Below, piece by piece: positions 37,410-47,462 of a stretch of DNA of 52,951 nt. The stretch lies in NCBI GenBank assembly GCA_028869135.1, contig JAGWTC010000018.1, positions 1 to 52,951 on the forward strand, written 5' to 3'. The notes beneath the pieces are model-generated. The model searched no databases. It worked only from the letters and a program-made list of their open reading frames with translations, and was not told where the DNA came from. The DNA is from Rhodocyclaceae bacterium. Its GTDB lineage: Bacteria; Pseudomonadota; Gammaproteobacteria; Burkholderiales; Rhodocyclaceae. The translations under genes and the position numbers were made by a program. Within the stretch, counting starts at the first letter, position 1. Each line of letters opens with the position of its first letter.

Positions 37410-38073
37410 CGCCACTGTGGTAGAGGCCGTATTCTTCGACCTCGATGGAACGCTGGCGGATACTGCGCCCGATCTCGGCGGCGCGCTCAATCGCGTGCGC
37501 AATGAAGAAGGACTGCCGCATGTGCCGCTGCACCAGTTGCGGCCCGTCGTTTCGCAAGGCGTGCGCGGCTTGCTGCGCGTCGGCTTTGGCCTGAATCCGG
37601 ACGACCCGGGTTATGCCCTTCTGCAGGAGCGCGTCCTGAGTCATTACGAGCGGGCCATTTGCGACGAGACGGTACTGTTTCCGGGTATTGAAGCCCTGCT
37701 GGAACGGCTGGAAATGCGCGGCTTGCCCTGGGGCATCATCACCAACAAACGGGCCCGCTACACCGAACCGCTGGTGCACGCCCTGCAACTGAAAACACGC
37801 GCAGTCGCCGTCATCAGCGGAGACACGGCCGGCATACCGAAGCCGGCCCCCGACCCCATGCTGTACGCATGCCGGGCCGCAGGCGTCGCTCCGGAAAACT
37901 GCTGGTACGTAGGCGACGATCTGCGCGATGTGCAAGCCGCCCACGCCGCGAATATGCGGGCAATCGCAGCGGTCTGGGGATATCTGGGCGACGGCGCACC
38001 GCCCGAGCAATGGCAGGCCGATGCATTGGCGCACAATCCGGACGACATCGCACGCCTGATCGGTCTTTCGTAA
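37402..38073 (+). CDS. gph: Phosphoglycolate phosphatase, HAD family
   Basis: 223 aa from GTG 37402. HAD motif [16 protein letters not shown] (nucleophile and acid D13/D15 region), motif II ITNKRA, motif III lysine in PKPAPDPM and motif [16 protein letters not shown] are complete. The ubiG-gph order with overlapping reading frames is common in proteobacteria. The enzyme removes 2-phosphoglycolate from DNA repair or Rubisco oxygenation, and may also repair or hydrolyse other small phosphates. In some bacteria this neighbour is MupP (N-acetylmuramic acid 6-phosphate phosphatase), an alternative I cannot exclude. Confidence 0.88.
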   Translation: MTDATVVEAVFFDLDGTLADTAPDLGGALNRVRNEEGLPHVPLHQLRPVVSQGVRGLLRVGFGLNPDDPGYALLQERVLSHYERAICDETVLFPGIEALLERLEMRGLPWGIITNKRARYTEPLVHALQLKTRAVAVISGDTAGIPKPAPDPMLYACRAAGVAPENCWYVGDDLRDVQAAHAANMRAIAAVWGYLGDGAPPEQWQADALAHNPDDIARLIGLS

Positions 38074-38130
38074 TCCCTGTCCCGGGAAAATCATCCATAA
38101 TCGCATCCACCATCTCTGCGGCATGAGGCA

Positions 38131-38958
38131 ATGACCATTCCAGGCTTCAACGACAGCGTCGAAATAACCGATGCCGAATATGCGCAATTTCAGCAGCTGA
38201 TACACAAGATTGCCGGCATCAGCATGAGCGACAGCAAGCGCACCTTGCTGGTCGGGCGACTTGGCCGACGTCTGCGCCACCACAAGCTGAAAAGCTACGG
38301 CGACTACTACAAGTTAATCACCAACCCGTCGGGAAAGGCAGAGTTGCAGCAGATGGTGGACTTGCTGACCACCAACGAGACCTATTTTTTCCGCGAGCCA
38401 CGTCACTTCGAATTTCTGACCAAGACCATCCTGGCGCAACATCCGGTGGGACAGCCGTTCAATGTCTGGAGCGGCGCCTCCTCGACCGGCGAAGAGATCT
38501 ACACCCTGTGTATGGTACTGGCTGACAAGCTGGGCCCGAAGGGCAACTGGTCGGTACTGGGTTCCGATCTCAGCACGCAGGTGCTGTCCGTCGCCGAAAA
38601 GGGCGAGTATGTGCTGGAGCGCACGCGCGGCCTGCCGCCGGCCTATCTCAACAAGTATTGTCAGCTCGGCAGTGGAGAGAAACAGGGAACCTTCCAGGTG
38701 AATGCCGATCTGCGGCAACACACCAAATTCCGCCAGATCAACCTGAACCAGCCGCTCCCCGAGATCGGCAAGTTCCATGTGATCTTCTTGCGCAACGTGA
38801 TGATCTACTTCGACAACCCGACCAAGCGTCAGGTTGTCAGCAAGCTGATCAGCAAACTGCACCCGGGCGGCTATCTGATCATCGGCCATTCGGAGAGCCT
38901 AAATGGCCTGACCGAACAGCTCGCCGTGGTGCAACCGACAATCTACAAGCTGCCCTGA
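38131..38958 (+). CDS. cheR: CheR-type chemotaxis protein methyltransferase
   Basis: 275 aa. N-terminal helical CheR domain (FQQLIHKIAGISMSDSKRTL, about 15-75) is followed by the SAM-binding domain: TTNETYFFREPRHFEFL, WSGASSTGEEIYTLCM (motif I), VLGSDLSTQVL and VIFLRNVMIYFDNPTKRQVV. It methylates glutamates of chemoreceptors. It lies 57 bp behind gph and has no cheA, cheB, cheW or receptor gene near it in this window. It may serve a chemosensory cluster elsewhere or an alternative (Wsp/Frz-like) system. Confidence 0.92.
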   Translation: MTIPGFNDSVEITDAEYAQFQQLIHKIAGISMSDSKRTLLVGRLGRRLRHHKLKSYGDYYKLITNPSGKAELQQMVDLLTTNETYFFREPRHFEFLTKTILAQHPVGQPFNVWSGASSTGEEIYTLCMVLADKLGPKGNWSVLGSDLSTQVLSVAEKGEYVLERTRGLPPAYLNKYCQLGSGEKQGTFQVNADLRQHTKFRQINLNQPLPEIGKFHVIFLRNVMIYFDNPTKRQVVSKLISKLHPGGYLIIGHSESLNGLTEQLAVVQPTIYKLP

Positions 38959-38979
38959 GCGGACCGGGGCTCGCCAGCC

Positions 38980-39543
38980 TCAGCCAGGCATCGCCCATTC
39001 GCCCTTGATGAGCTTCTCGGCCCAGAACAGGGCCGTGATGGTTTTCGCGTCGGTGATTTCACCGTCGCGCACGGCGAGGATGGCGTCGGCCAAACTGAGC
39101 TCAACGACCTCAAGAAACTCCTCCTCGTCCAACGCGCTGCCGACGAAACTCAAGCCGTGAGCGAGAAAGATTTCTATCTTCTCGTTGGAGTAGCCGATGC
39201 AGGGATGCATGGTGCCGAGATGGCGCCAGGTCTTGGCCCTGTACCCGGTTTCCTCCTTGAGCTCGCGCCGTGCCGTGTCGAGGGCAGGCTCTCCCGCGTC
39301 GATCTTGCCGGCGGGAAGCTCAAGAAAAATCTGTCGTACCGGATAGCGGAACTGTCGCTCGAACAGCAGCTTGCCGTTGTCCAGCAAGGCTATGACGACG
39401 GCAGCCCCGGGGTGCTCGATCCATTCGCGCACAGCCTCGCCGCCATTCGGCAGACGCACGCGATCGCGGTGAGCTTTCAGAAGGATGCCGTCGCAAAGCG
39501 GCTCGGAGGACAGCCGCGTTTCGATCAGGTCCTCGTCACGCAT
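38980..39543 (-). CDS. Nudix hydrolase, ADP-ribose pyrophosphatase-like
   Basis: 187 aa from ATG 39543. The Nudix box GKIDAGEPALDTARRELKEETGY matches GX5EX7REUXEEXGU exactly, preceded by the ADPRase-typical LFERQFRYPVRQIFLELPAG. Expected reaction: ADP-ribose to AMP and ribose-5-phosphate. The start overlaps the DUF2818 stop by 8 nt (ATGCGTGA), so it belongs to the tail of the nuo transcript, an interesting link because complex I handles NADH. An in-frame ATG at 39660 would add 39 low-complexity residues lying inside DUF2818 and is rejected. Confidence 0.9.
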   Translation of the reverse strand: MRDEDLIETRLSSEPLCDGILLKAHRDRVRLPNGGEAVREWIEHPGAAVVIALLDNGKLLFERQFRYPVRQIFLELPAGKIDAGEPALDTARRELKEETGYRAKTWRHLGTMHPCIGYSNEKIEIFLAHGLSFVGSALDEEEFLEVVELSLADAILAVRDGEITDAKTITALFWAEKLIKGEWAMPG

Positions 39544-39841
39544 GCTTGCGGCCAGGCCAGAGATAGCGGTAGACGAAGCCCGGGAAAGACAGTACGCAGA
39601 ACAGGCAAAGGGTGATAGCGTAGAACTCCCAGCCCTGGCGGTAGGCGCTGCCATAGACATAACCCTCGTACCATGCGGTCGAGACGCCGATGAGTAGATA
39701 TAGGACGAGGAGTTCGATCAGGCAAAGCCAGAACGGCTTGCCGTGCTTTCTGGGAAAGCCGAGGAATCGGCCCGCAAGCAGAAAGGGGAGATTCGCCGCC
39801 ACCAGGGCGACAACGATCAGCAGCGTCTGTGCAGCCGTCAT
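39536..39841 (-). CDS. DUF2818 membrane protein
   Basis: 101 aa with three predicted membrane helices (about 4-24, 36-54 and 72-90) separated by RFLGFPRKHGKPFW and YEGYVYGSAYRQGWEF, and a short basic C-terminal tail. It matches DUF2818, small betaproteobacterial membrane proteins found immediately behind nuoN. It begins 15 bp after the nuoN stop and overlaps the Nudix gene by 8 nt, so it is part of the complex I operon. Function unknown; an accessory or assembly role for complex I is an inference from position only. Confidence 0.85.
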   Translation of the reverse strand: MTAAQTLLIVVALVAANLPFLLAGRFLGFPRKHGKPFWLCLIELLVLYLLIGVSTAWYEGYVYGSAYRQGWEFYAITLCLFCVLSFPGFVYRYLWPGRKHA

Positions 39842-39856
39842 TGCCGCCCCGAATGA

Positions 39857-41335
39857 TCAGTAAAGCGAACGGGCCAAGGCTTCCTGGCAAAGGCTCATCA
39901 GGCCGCCGGGGAAGAGGCCGAATCCAGCGATCGCCAGGCCGTTCAAAGACAGAAGCAGACGCGCATCCATGGTCGCCACGATGGGTGCGGCGTCGCTCGG
40001 CGCATCGAAGTACATGTTCTTGACGACACGCAGATAGTAGAACGCACCGACCAGAGAGAAGGCCACCGCGATGACGGCAACAATGTAGAACTCGGCGCCG
40101 ATAACCGACAGCAGCACGGAGAACTTGGCGAAGAAGCCGACAAAGAAAGGGATGCCGGCCATCGAGAACATGACGAACATCATCATCGCGGCGTACCACG
40201 GGCTGCGCTGGTTGAGGCCCTTCAGGTCCTCCAGCATCTCGACGTCGTAACCGGCACGGGACATCAGCAGCAGAACGCCGAAGCTGGCCAGCGACATCAT
40301 GACGTAGGCAACCACATAGTAAAGCGCCGAGCTGTAGGCCGCGAGCGCATAAGCGGCGTGGCCGTGGACCACCCCGGTGGAAAGCGCCAGCAGCATGAAG
40401 CCCATGTGCGAGATACCGGAATAGGCGAGCATGCGCTTGATGTTGGTCTGGGCGATGGCGGCCAGGTTGCCGACAATGATCGACAGCACAGCCATGATCA
40501 TCAGCATCGGTTGCCACAACGGCGCCAGCGGAATGGTGCCGAACACCATCAGGCGCAGGACCATCGCAAACGTCGCAATCTTGGGCGCGGTGCTGATAAA
40601 CAGGGTCATCGGCGTGGTGGCGCCGTGATAAACATCGGGCACCCACATGTGGAACGGCACGACGCCGAGCTTGAAGGCGAAGCCGGCCACCACGAAAACC
40701 AGCCCGAAGCCGAGGATGATTTCATTCGACTGATTCATCGCCAGCGCCTGCAGCACGCCGCTGATTTCCAGGGTGCGGGTCGCGCCGTAAAGCATGGACA
40801 GGCCGTAGAGCAGGAGACCTGAGGCCAGCGAACCCAGGATGAAGTACTTCATCGCTGCCTCGGTCGAGCGGGCCGACTCGCGATCCATGGCAACCATGGC
40901 GTAGATCGACAGGGACATCAGCTCAAGGCCGAGATACAGGGCCAGGAAGTGATTGGCCGAGATCATGACCATCATGCCCAGCGTGGAAAAGAGCAGCAGC
41001 AGGTAGTACTCGGCCTTGTCGAGGCCGCGATCGCGCAGATAGCGGCGCGAATAGACGATCACGATCGCGACTGCGCCGTAAACCAGCATCTTGAGCAGAT
41101 CGGCAAAGGCGTCGTCGACAAACATGTTGGCGAAGGTCATCGTCGTTTCGCCGGTTGCGGTGCCGGCGGTAATGACGGCACAGATGAGCAGCGTCACCAG
41201 GGACAGCGCAGCAACGAGGGTACGGCAGGCAACGCCGCCGATAACATCGACCAGCAGGATGACGCAAGCCATCGCCAGCAGGAAGAGCTCCGGATAGGCC
41301 GGGGCAAGATTGGGGAGGACGAAATTGGTCAGCAT
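39857..41335 (-). CDS. nuoN: NADH-quinone oxidoreductase subunit N
   Basis: Antiporter-like proton-pumping subunit of complex I, 492 aa, about 14 membrane helices. Conserved blocks: [28 protein letters not shown], the [16 protein letters not shown] helix and [17 protein letters not shown]. It is the last classical nuo gene, followed by DUF2818. Its start is 16 bp after the nuoM stop. Confidence 0.97.
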   Translation of the reverse strand: MLTNFVLPNLAPAYPELFLLAMACVILLVDVIGGVACRTLVAALSLVTLLICAVITAGTATGETTMTFANMFVDDAFADLLKMLVYGAVAIVIVYSRRYLRDRGLDKAEYYLLLLFSTLGMMVMISANHFLALYLGLELMSLSIYAMVAMDRESARSTEAAMKYFILGSLASGLLLYGLSMLYGATRTLEISGVLQALAMNQSNEIILGFGLVFVVAGFAFKLGVVPFHMWVPDVYHGATTPMTLFISTAPKIATFAMVLRLMVFGTIPLAPLWQPMLMIMAVLSIIVGNLAAIAQTNIKRMLAYSGISHMGFMLLALSTGVVHGHAAYALAAYSSALYYVVAYVMMSLASFGVLLLMSRAGYDVEMLEDLKGLNQRSPWYAAMMMFVMFSMAGIPFFVGFFAKFSVLLSVIGAEFYIVAVIAVAFSLVGAFYYLRVVKNMYFDAPSDAAPIVATMDARLLLSLNGLAIAGFGLFPGGLMSLCQEALARSLY

Positions 41336-41351
41336 AATTTATTCAGTCGTC

Positions 41352-42845
41352 TCAGAGCTTGCCCACTGCCACATGCTTGAGCAGGTTATCCACCGAGGCG
41401 TGCATGACATCGGTGAAGGGATAGGGGTAAAGGCCCATGGCCAGCACGGCAATCGCCAGAACGCCGAGGATCAGAAGCTCGCGGCAGTTGATGTCGTCCA
41501 TTTCGGCCACATGCGGGTTCACAATTTCGCCGAACACGACACGCTTGTACATCCACAGGGTGTAAGCGGCGCCGGTAATCAACGTAGTGGCGGCAGCGAA
41601 GGCGATCCAGAAGTTGAACTTGACTGCACCGAGAATAACCATGAACTCGCCGACGAAGCCGGAGGTTGCGGGCAAACCCGAGTTGGCCATGGCAAACAAC
41701 AGGAACAGCGCCGCGAACTTCGGCATGGAGTTGACCACACCGCCGTAGTCGGCGATCTGACGGCTGTGCAGGCGGTCGTACATGACGCCGATGCACAGGA
41801 ACATGGCGCCCGAAACAAAACCGTGCGAAATCATCTGCACCAGCGCGCCCTCGACACCCAGGGTGCTGCCCATGCGGCTGCCGTCGAACATGAAGAAACC
41901 CAGCGTCACGAAGCCCATGTGCGCGATCGACGAGTAGGCGACCAGCTTCTTCATGTCCTGTTGAACGAGAGCGACAAAGCTGATGTAGACGATGGCGATC
42001 AGCGACAGCGTGATCATCAGCGGGCCGAAGTAGACGCTTGCATCCGGCGCAATCGGCAGCGAGAACCGCAGGAAGCCGTAGGCACCGAGCTTCAGCGCGA
42101 TGGCGGCCAGGACGACGGAGCCCCCGGTCGGGGCTTCGACGTGAGCGTCCGGCAGCCAGGTGTGCACCGGCCACATCGGCACCTTGACCGCAAACGCAAT
42201 CAGGAAGGCCAGGAACAGATAGATCTGCGGTCCCATGCCGATCTTGAGCTGATGCCAGTCGAGGATATTGAAGCTGCCCGAGGTGGCGGCCAGATAGATC
42301 AGCGCGATCAGCATCAGCAGCGAGCCGAGCAGCGTGTAGAGGAAGAACTTGATCGCCGCGTAGACGCGGTTGGGGCCGCCCCAGACGCCGATGATGATGT
42401 ACATCGGGATCAGCGAGGCTTCGAAGAAGACGTAGAACAGGATGCCGTCGAGCGCCGCGAAGATGCCGTTGATGAGACCCGACATGATCAGGAAGGCCGC
42501 CATGTACTGGGCAACCTTGTTCTCGACCACCTGCCATGCTGCCAGCACCACAAAGATGGTGATGAAGCTGTTGAGCAGGATGAGGGGCATCGAAATGCCG
42601 TCCACGCCCAGCGAATAGTTGATGCTGAAGGCCGGAATCCAGGCATAGTTTTCGACGAACTGCATGCCGCCGCTCGCATGATCGAAACCAGTGAAGAGCG
42701 GGATGGTGACCAGCAGGCCGAGGATGGCCGTAAGCAGCGCCAGCGGACGGGCGATACGGGCGTTCTTGTCATTGCCGGTCAGCAGCACGATGATCGCGCC
42801 GACGATCGGAGTCCAGATGGCAAGACTGAGAAGTGACGAATTCAT
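41352..42845 (-). CDS. nuoM: NADH-quinone oxidoreductase subunit M
   Basis: Antiporter-like proton-pumping membrane subunit, 497 aa. SLGVDGISMPLILLNSF, YVFFEASLIPMYIIIGVWGG with the conserved membrane glutamate, the KVPMWPVHTWLPDAHVEAPT signature and KKLVAYSSIAHMGFV are all in place. Standard length. Lies between nuoL and nuoN with short gaps. Confidence 0.97.
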   Translation of the reverse strand: MNSSLLSLAIWTPIVGAIIVLLTGNDKNARIARPLALLTAILGLLVTIPLFTGFDHASGGMQFVENYAWIPAFSINYSLGVDGISMPLILLNSFITIFVVLAAWQVVENKVAQYMAAFLIMSGLINGIFAALDGILFYVFFEASLIPMYIIIGVWGGPNRVYAAIKFFLYTLLGSLLMLIALIYLAATSGSFNILDWHQLKIGMGPQIYLFLAFLIAFAVKVPMWPVHTWLPDAHVEAPTGGSVVLAAIALKLGAYGFLRFSLPIAPDASVYFGPLMITLSLIAIVYISFVALVQQDMKKLVAYSSIAHMGFVTLGFFMFDGSRMGSTLGVEGALVQMISHGFVSGAMFLCIGVMYDRLHSRQIADYGGVVNSMPKFAALFLLFAMANSGLPATSGFVGEFMVILGAVKFNFWIAFAAATTLITGAAYTLWMYKRVVFGEIVNPHVAEMDDINCRELLILGVLAIAVLAMGLYPYPFTDVMHASVDNLLKHVAVGKL

Positions 42846-42870
42846 TTTGATATTTTCTGGCAGTCAGCGA

Positions 42871-44919
42871 TCAGAGAACAATTGGCTTGAGCCACACCAC
42901 ATAGACATAGGTCAGCAATGCAAAGACGCCGAAAATCATGGCGAATGCATACAGATACAACTGACCGGTCTGAATCAGGCGCGTCAGCACGGCAACTGCA
43001 CCGACCACGCGGGCCGAGCCGTTGACCATCAGGCCGTCGATCAGCGTCTGGTCGCCGGCTTTCCACAGGCCGCGGCCCAGGCAACGCGAACCGGCCATGA
43101 CGACAAGCTCGTTGAAGCGGTCAAAGTAGTACTTGTTGTCCAGAAGCGTATAGAGCGGCTTGAAAATGCGTGCGATCGCGGCCGGAATCTCGGGCTTCTT
43201 CAGATAGAAGAACCAGGCGACAACGACGCCGGCCATTGCGAGCATGAAAGGCAGGGAGAACTGCAGGCCGTGAATACCCATGGCAACGGCGCCGTGGAAT
43301 TCTTCCTTCAACTCATGCATGGCCGGGTGCTTGGCGGCGTCAATGAAGATCGCATCGCCGAACCAGTTGCCGTAGAGCATGGGCTCGATGGCGATGTAAC
43401 CGATGATCACGGACGGGATGGCCAGCAGCACCAGCGGCAGCCAGACCACCCAGGGCGATTCGTGCGGACCGTCATGATGGCCGTGGTCGTCATGGCCGTG
43501 CGCGTCATGATGATCGCCATGGTCGTCATGGGCGTGATCGTCGTGATGCGCATCCGGATTCTGGTCGTAGCGTTCCTTGCCGTGGAAGACCAGGAAGTAC
43601 ATGCGGAAGGAATAGAAGGCAGTCACGAACACGCCGGCGATGACGGCGAAATAGGCGTACTGGTGGCCCGGCAGATGCGATACGGCAACCGCCTCGATAA
43701 TCGAATCCTTCGAGAAGAAGCCTGAGAAGAACGGGAAACCGATCAGCGCCAGCGAACCCAGCAGCGAGGTAATCCAGGTGATCGGCATGCGCTTCCACAG
43801 GCCACCCATGTAGCGGATGTCCTGATTATGGTGGCAGCCGATGATGACCGAACCGGCACCGAGGAACAGCAGCGCCTTGAAGAAGGCGTGCGTCATCAGA
43901 TGGAACACGGCGACCGAATAGGCCGACACGCCCAAGGCGACGGTCATGTAGCCGAGCTGCGACAGCGTCGAGTAGGCGACGACGCGCTTGATGTCGTTCT
44001 GGATCAGGCCGAGGAAGCCCATGAACAGCGCCGTGGTCGCGCCAATGCAAAGGACGAAGGACAGCGCGGTGTCGGACAGCTCGAACAGCGGCGACATGCG
44101 GGTGACCATGAAGATACCGGCCGTCACCATGGTGGCGGCGTGGATCAGCGCGGAGATCGGGGTCGGGCCTTCCATCGAGTCGGGCAGCCAGATGTGCAGC
44201 GGCACTTGGGCTGACTTGCCCATGGCGCCGATGAACAGGCAGATGCAAATGGCGGTGATCAACGGCCAGCCGGTCACGACTTCGGTCAGCGCGGCGAGCT
44301 CAAGGCGCTTGGCGAACACTTCGGTGTAGTTCAGCGAACCGGCGTAGGCGGCCACCAGGCCGATGCCCAGCAGGAAGCCGAAGTCGCCGACGCGGTTGAC
44401 GAGGAAGGCCTTGAGGTTGGCGTAAATGGCGGTCGGCTTGGTGTACCAGAAGCCGATCAGCAGATACGACACCAGACCCACCGCTTCCCAGCCGAAGAAC
44501 AACTGCAGGAAGTTGTTGCTCATGACGAGCATCAGCATCGAGAAGGTGAACAGTGAAATGTAGCTGAAGAAGCGCTGATAGCCGGGATCCTCCTCCATGT
44601 AGCCGATGGTGTAGATGTGCACCATCAGCGACACGAAGGTCACGACCAGCATCATCATGACGGTCAGCTTGTCGATCATGAAACCGACCTCGAACTTGAG
44701 GCCGCCGGCCTCCATCCAGGTGTAGATGGTGCCGTTGAAGGTATGACCGGCCTGTACGTCCTGACAGATGATGACGGAGAGAACAAAAGCGGCAGCCACA
44801 CCCAGAATGGTGACGGTGTGCGCGCCGGCGCGGCCGATCTGCTTGCCGAACAGGCCGGCAAGAATGGCTCCCGCCAAAGGCGCGAGCGGCACGAGCACAT
44901 ATAGCGTCTGCATATCCAT
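42871..44919 (-). CDS. nuoL: NADH-quinone oxidoreductase subunit L
   Basis: Distal antiporter-like subunit with the lateral helix, 682 aa from ATG 44919 (ATG 44913 is possible). [37 protein letters not shown] and [17 protein letters not shown] are the expected signatures. Between the helix ending [10 protein letters not shown] and the next one ([14 protein letters not shown]) lies a loop, residues 456-486, made almost only of His and Asp (13 His, 10 Asp). From memory the matching E. coli loop is much shorter. Upstream in-frame sequence to 45039 lies in nuoK and is not coding here. Confidence 0.97.
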   Translation of the reverse strand: MDMQTLYVLVPLAPLAGAILAGLFGKQIGRAGAHTVTILGVAAAFVLSVIICQDVQAGHTFNGTIYTWMEAGGLKFEVGFMIDKLTVMMMLVVTFVSLMVHIYTIGYMEEDPGYQRFFSYISLFTFSMLMLVMSNNFLQLFFGWEAVGLVSYLLIGFWYTKPTAIYANLKAFLVNRVGDFGFLLGIGLVAAYAGSLNYTEVFAKRLELAALTEVVTGWPLITAICICLFIGAMGKSAQVPLHIWLPDSMEGPTPISALIHAATMVTAGIFMVTRMSPLFELSDTALSFVLCIGATTALFMGFLGLIQNDIKRVVAYSTLSQLGYMTVALGVSAYSVAVFHLMTHAFFKALLFLGAGSVIIGCHHNQDIRYMGGLWKRMPITWITSLLGSLALIGFPFFSGFFSKDSIIEAVAVSHLPGHQYAYFAVIAGVFVTAFYSFRMYFLVFHGKERYDQNPDAHHDDHAHDDHGDHHDAHGHDDHGHHDGPHESPWVVWLPLVLLAIPSVIIGYIAIEPMLYGNWFGDAIFIDAAKHPAMHELKEEFHGAVAMGIHGLQFSLPFMLAMAGVVVAWFFYLKKPEIPAAIARIFKPLYTLLDNKYYFDRFNELVVMAGSRCLGRGLWKAGDQTLIDGLMVNGSARVVGAVAVLTRLIQTGQLYLYAFAMIFGVFALLTYVYVVWLKPIVL

Positions 44920-44938
44920 TGTTTCAGCGAGCCCCTTG

Positions 44939-45244
44939 TTAGCCCTTGAGGCTGTCGAGATCGTCGACGTGGATGGTCGACAGGTTACGGAAGAGAACCA
45001 CCAGGATGGCGAGGCCGATCGCGGCTTCGGCGGCGGCAACCGTCATGATGAACACGACGAAGAGCTGACCGCTGATATCGTTCAGATAGCTGGAGAAGGC
45101 AACGAAGTTCAGATTCACTGCCAGCAACATCAGCTCGATGGCCATCAGCAGAACAATGAGGTTCTTGCGGTTCAGAAAGATGCCGACGACCGCGATACAG
45201 AACAGTATCGCGCCGAGGATCAGATAATGCGACAGCGAGATCAT
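44939..45244 (-). CDS. nuoK: NADH-quinone oxidoreductase subunit K
   Basis: Three-helix MrpC-like membrane subunit, 101 aa, standard size. [39 protein letters not shown] with the conserved membrane glutamate, and [17 protein letters not shown] with the second one are present. The start overlaps the nuoJ stop by 4 nt. Confidence 0.97.
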   Translation of the reverse strand: MISLSHYLILGAILFCIAVVGIFLNRKNLIVLLMAIELMLLAVNLNFVAFSSYLNDISGQLFVVFIMTVAAAEAAIGLAILVVLFRNLSTIHVDDLDSLKG

Positions 45245-45900
45245 GCCTTGCTTCCTTCCTGGCCTGCAGCCGGTGCGGCCTCATTTGCAACGACAGGCGC
45301 TTCGACTTCGGCCGCCATCTTGACGATGCGGAAACGATCGGCGGCCTTGACGCGAACCTGCAGGCGCGGGTTCATGGCCTTGTTATCCTTGCGTTGGCGC
45401 AGCGTCAGCACCACGGCTGCAATCAGCGCGACCAGCAGAATGACGGAAGCCAGTTCAAAGGGATAAACGTAATCGGTGAACAGCAGGCGGCCCAGCGCCT
45501 TGGTGTTGCTGAAGCCGGCCTCGGGTGCCGCCGCTGCGGGCAGCGACTCAAGCCCGAAATACGACCCGCCGAGGATCAGGCCCATTTCACCGACCATGAT
45601 CAGGCCGACGACAGCACCCAGCGGCAGGTAGCTCCAGAAGCCCTGGCGCAGACGCTCGATATTGATGTCGAGCATCATGACCACGAACAGGAACAGCACC
45701 ATCACGGCGCCGACGTAGACCATCACCAGCATGATGGCGAGGAACTCGGCGTGCAGCAACATCCACAGGCCGGCCGCATTGAAGAAGGCCAGCACGAGGA
45801 ACAGCACGGCATGCACGGGGTTGCGCGCGGTAATGACGCGCAAGGCCGCCAGCACCAGCACCGCGGAGAAAACGTAGAAGAGTACGGTTTGGAAATCCAT
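45241..45900 (-). CDS. nuoJ: NADH-quinone oxidoreductase subunit J
   Basis: MrpG-like membrane subunit, 219 aa from ATG 45900 ([12 protein letters not shown]); an ATG at 45906, overlapping the nuoI stop as TGATG, is the alternative. Five helices, with [21 protein letters not shown]-type pi-bulge helix (here [13 protein letters not shown]) conserved. The C-terminal tail of about 50 residues is hydrophilic and Ala/Glu-rich, as in many betaproteobacterial NuoJ. Confidence 0.95.
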   Translation of the reverse strand: MDFQTVLFYVFSAVLVLAALRVITARNPVHAVLFLVLAFFNAAGLWMLLHAEFLAIMLVMVYVGAVMVLFLFVVMMLDINIERLRQGFWSYLPLGAVVGLIMVGEMGLILGGSYFGLESLPAAAAPEAGFSNTKALGRLLFTDYVYPFELASVILLVALIAAVVLTLRQRKDNKAMNPRLQVRVKAADRFRIVKMAAEVEAPVVANEAAPAAGQEGSKA

Positions 45901-45905
45901 TGTCA

Positions 45906-46394
45906 TCACCGGAACTTGGCGTCGGCCTCGCGGTCAGCGGCGATCTGATCTTCGTAGCGATCACCGTTGGCCAGCAGCATCTGCTTGGTGTAATAGAGGT
46001 CGCCGCGAACTTCGCCGTGATACTCGAAGACACGGGTTTCGACGATGGCATCGACCGGGCAGGCCTCTTCGCAGAAGCCGCAGAAGATGCACTTGGTCAG
46101 GTCGATGTCGTAACGCGTGGTACGACGCGAACCGTCATCGCGTTGCGCCGACTCGATGGTGATCGCCATTGCCGGACAAACCGCTTCGCACAGCTTGCAG
46201 GCAATGCAGCGCTCTTCGCCATTGGGATAGCGACGCAAGGCATGCAGACCGCGGAAACGGTTGCTTTGCGGGGTCTTCTCTTCCGGGAACTGCACGGTGA
46301 TCTTGCGGGCAAACATGTATTTGCCGGTCACCGACATACCCTTGAGCAGCTCCTTGAGCAGAAGGCTGCTGAAATATTCTCTCACTGCACCCAT
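45906..46394 (-). CDS. nuoI: NADH-quinone oxidoreductase subunit I
   Basis: Ferredoxin-like subunit with two 4Fe-4S clusters (N6a, N6b), 162 aa. Ligands C63/C66/C69/C73 ([12 protein letters not shown]) and C102/C105/C108/C112 ([12 protein letters not shown]). Passes electrons from NuoG toward N2 and ubiquinone. Located between nuoH and nuoJ in the canonical order. Confidence 0.98.
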   Translation of the reverse strand: MGAVREYFSSLLLKELLKGMSVTGKYMFARKITVQFPEEKTPQSNRFRGLHALRRYPNGEERCIACKLCEAVCPAMAITIESAQRDDGSRRTTRYDIDLTKCIFCGFCEEACPVDAIVETRVFEYHGEVRGDLYYTKQMLLANGDRYEDQIAADREADAKFR

Positions 46395-46406
46395 TGGGCT
46401 ACTCCA

Positions 46407-47462
46407 TCACTTCCAAATGTTCAACGGGGACAACATCCACAGGCCGACCACCAGGATCCAGCCAAGGCAGAGTGGCACGAACACCTTCCAGCCCAGACGC
46501 ATGATCTGGTCATAGCGGTAACGCGGGAACGTGGCGCGGAACCAGAGGAACAGGAAGATGATGAAACAGCACTTGAGCGCGAACCAGCCGAAGCCGTCCG
46601 GCAGGAACGGTACAGGCGAAAGCCAGCCGCCGAGGAAGAAGGTGCTCGTCATCGCCGCGATCAGCCACATATTGGCGTACTCGGCGAGGAAGAACAGCGC
46701 GAACGACATGCCCGAATACTCGACCATGTGGCCAGCCACGATTTCCGACTCGCCCTCGACCACGTCGAACGGCGCGCGGTTGGTTTCGGCAACGCCCGAG
46801 ATCAGATAGACCACGAACATCGGCAACAGCGGCAGCCAGTTCCACGAGAAGAACCAGGCGTTGCCGCGCTGGGCCTCGACGATGGCGCTGAGGTTCAGGC
46901 TGCCCGACACCATCAGCACCACAATCAGGGCCATGCCCATCGACACTTCGTACGACACCATCTGGCCGGCGGCACGCATGGCGCCGAGGAAGGAGTACTT
47001 CGAGTTGGAGGCCCAGCCGGCGATGATCACGCCATAGACGCCCAGCGAAGACACGGCCAGCAGATACAGGACACCAGCGTCGATGTTCGCCAGCACCAGC
47101 GTATCGGTGAAGGGAATCACAGCCCATGCGGCGAGCGCCGGTGCAATCGCCATGATGGGACCGAGCAGATACAGGCCGGTGTTGGCGCGCGACGGGAAAA
47201 CGATTTCCTTCAGCAGCAGCTTCACGCCGTCGGCGATCGGCTGCAGCAGACCCATAGGGCCGACACGATTCGGGCCGACACGGACGTGCATCCAGGCCAG
47301 AATCTTGCGCTCGGCCAAGGTCAGGTAGGCAACCGCCCCCATCAGCGGGCCGACGATGCAGACGATCTTGATGAGCGTCCAGAGCGTGGTCGACACTGCC
47401 GGCCAGTAAGCACCGAACGCAGGGGCGACGTTTTGATTGATCAGAGCAAGGATGGCGTCCAT
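46407..47462 (-). CDS. nuoH: NADH-quinone oxidoreductase subunit H
   Basis: Membrane subunit that forms the quinone channel with NuoB and NuoD, 351 aa, eight helices. [24 protein letters not shown]-type motif (here visible as [14 protein letters not shown]), [19 protein letters not shown]-type loop and [18 protein letters not shown] at the end are diagnostic. The start codon follows the nuoG stop with no spacer. Confidence 0.98.
   Translation of the reverse strand: MDAILALINQNVAPAFGAYWPAVSTTLWTLIKIVCIVGPLMGAVAYLTLAERKILAWMHVRVGPNRVGPMGLLQPIADGVKLLLKEIVFPSRANTGLYLLGPIMAIAPALAAWAVIPFTDTLVLANIDAGVLYLLAVSSLGVYGVIIAGWASNSKYSFLGAMRAAGQMVSYEVSMGMALIVVLMVSGSLNLSAIVEAQRGNAWFFSWNWLPLLPMFVVYLISGVAETNRAPFDVVEGESEIVAGHMVEYSGMSFALFFLAEYANMWLIAAMTSTFFLGGWLSPVPFLPDGFGWFALKCCFIIFLFLWFRATFPRYRYDQIMRLGWKVFVPLCLGWILVVGLWMLSPLNIWK

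Noticed and set aside
43455-43560. A short tandem repeat array or CRISPR-like structure in nuoL
   Set aside because: The periodicity comes from His/Asp codons; units are irregular, in frame and without spacers.
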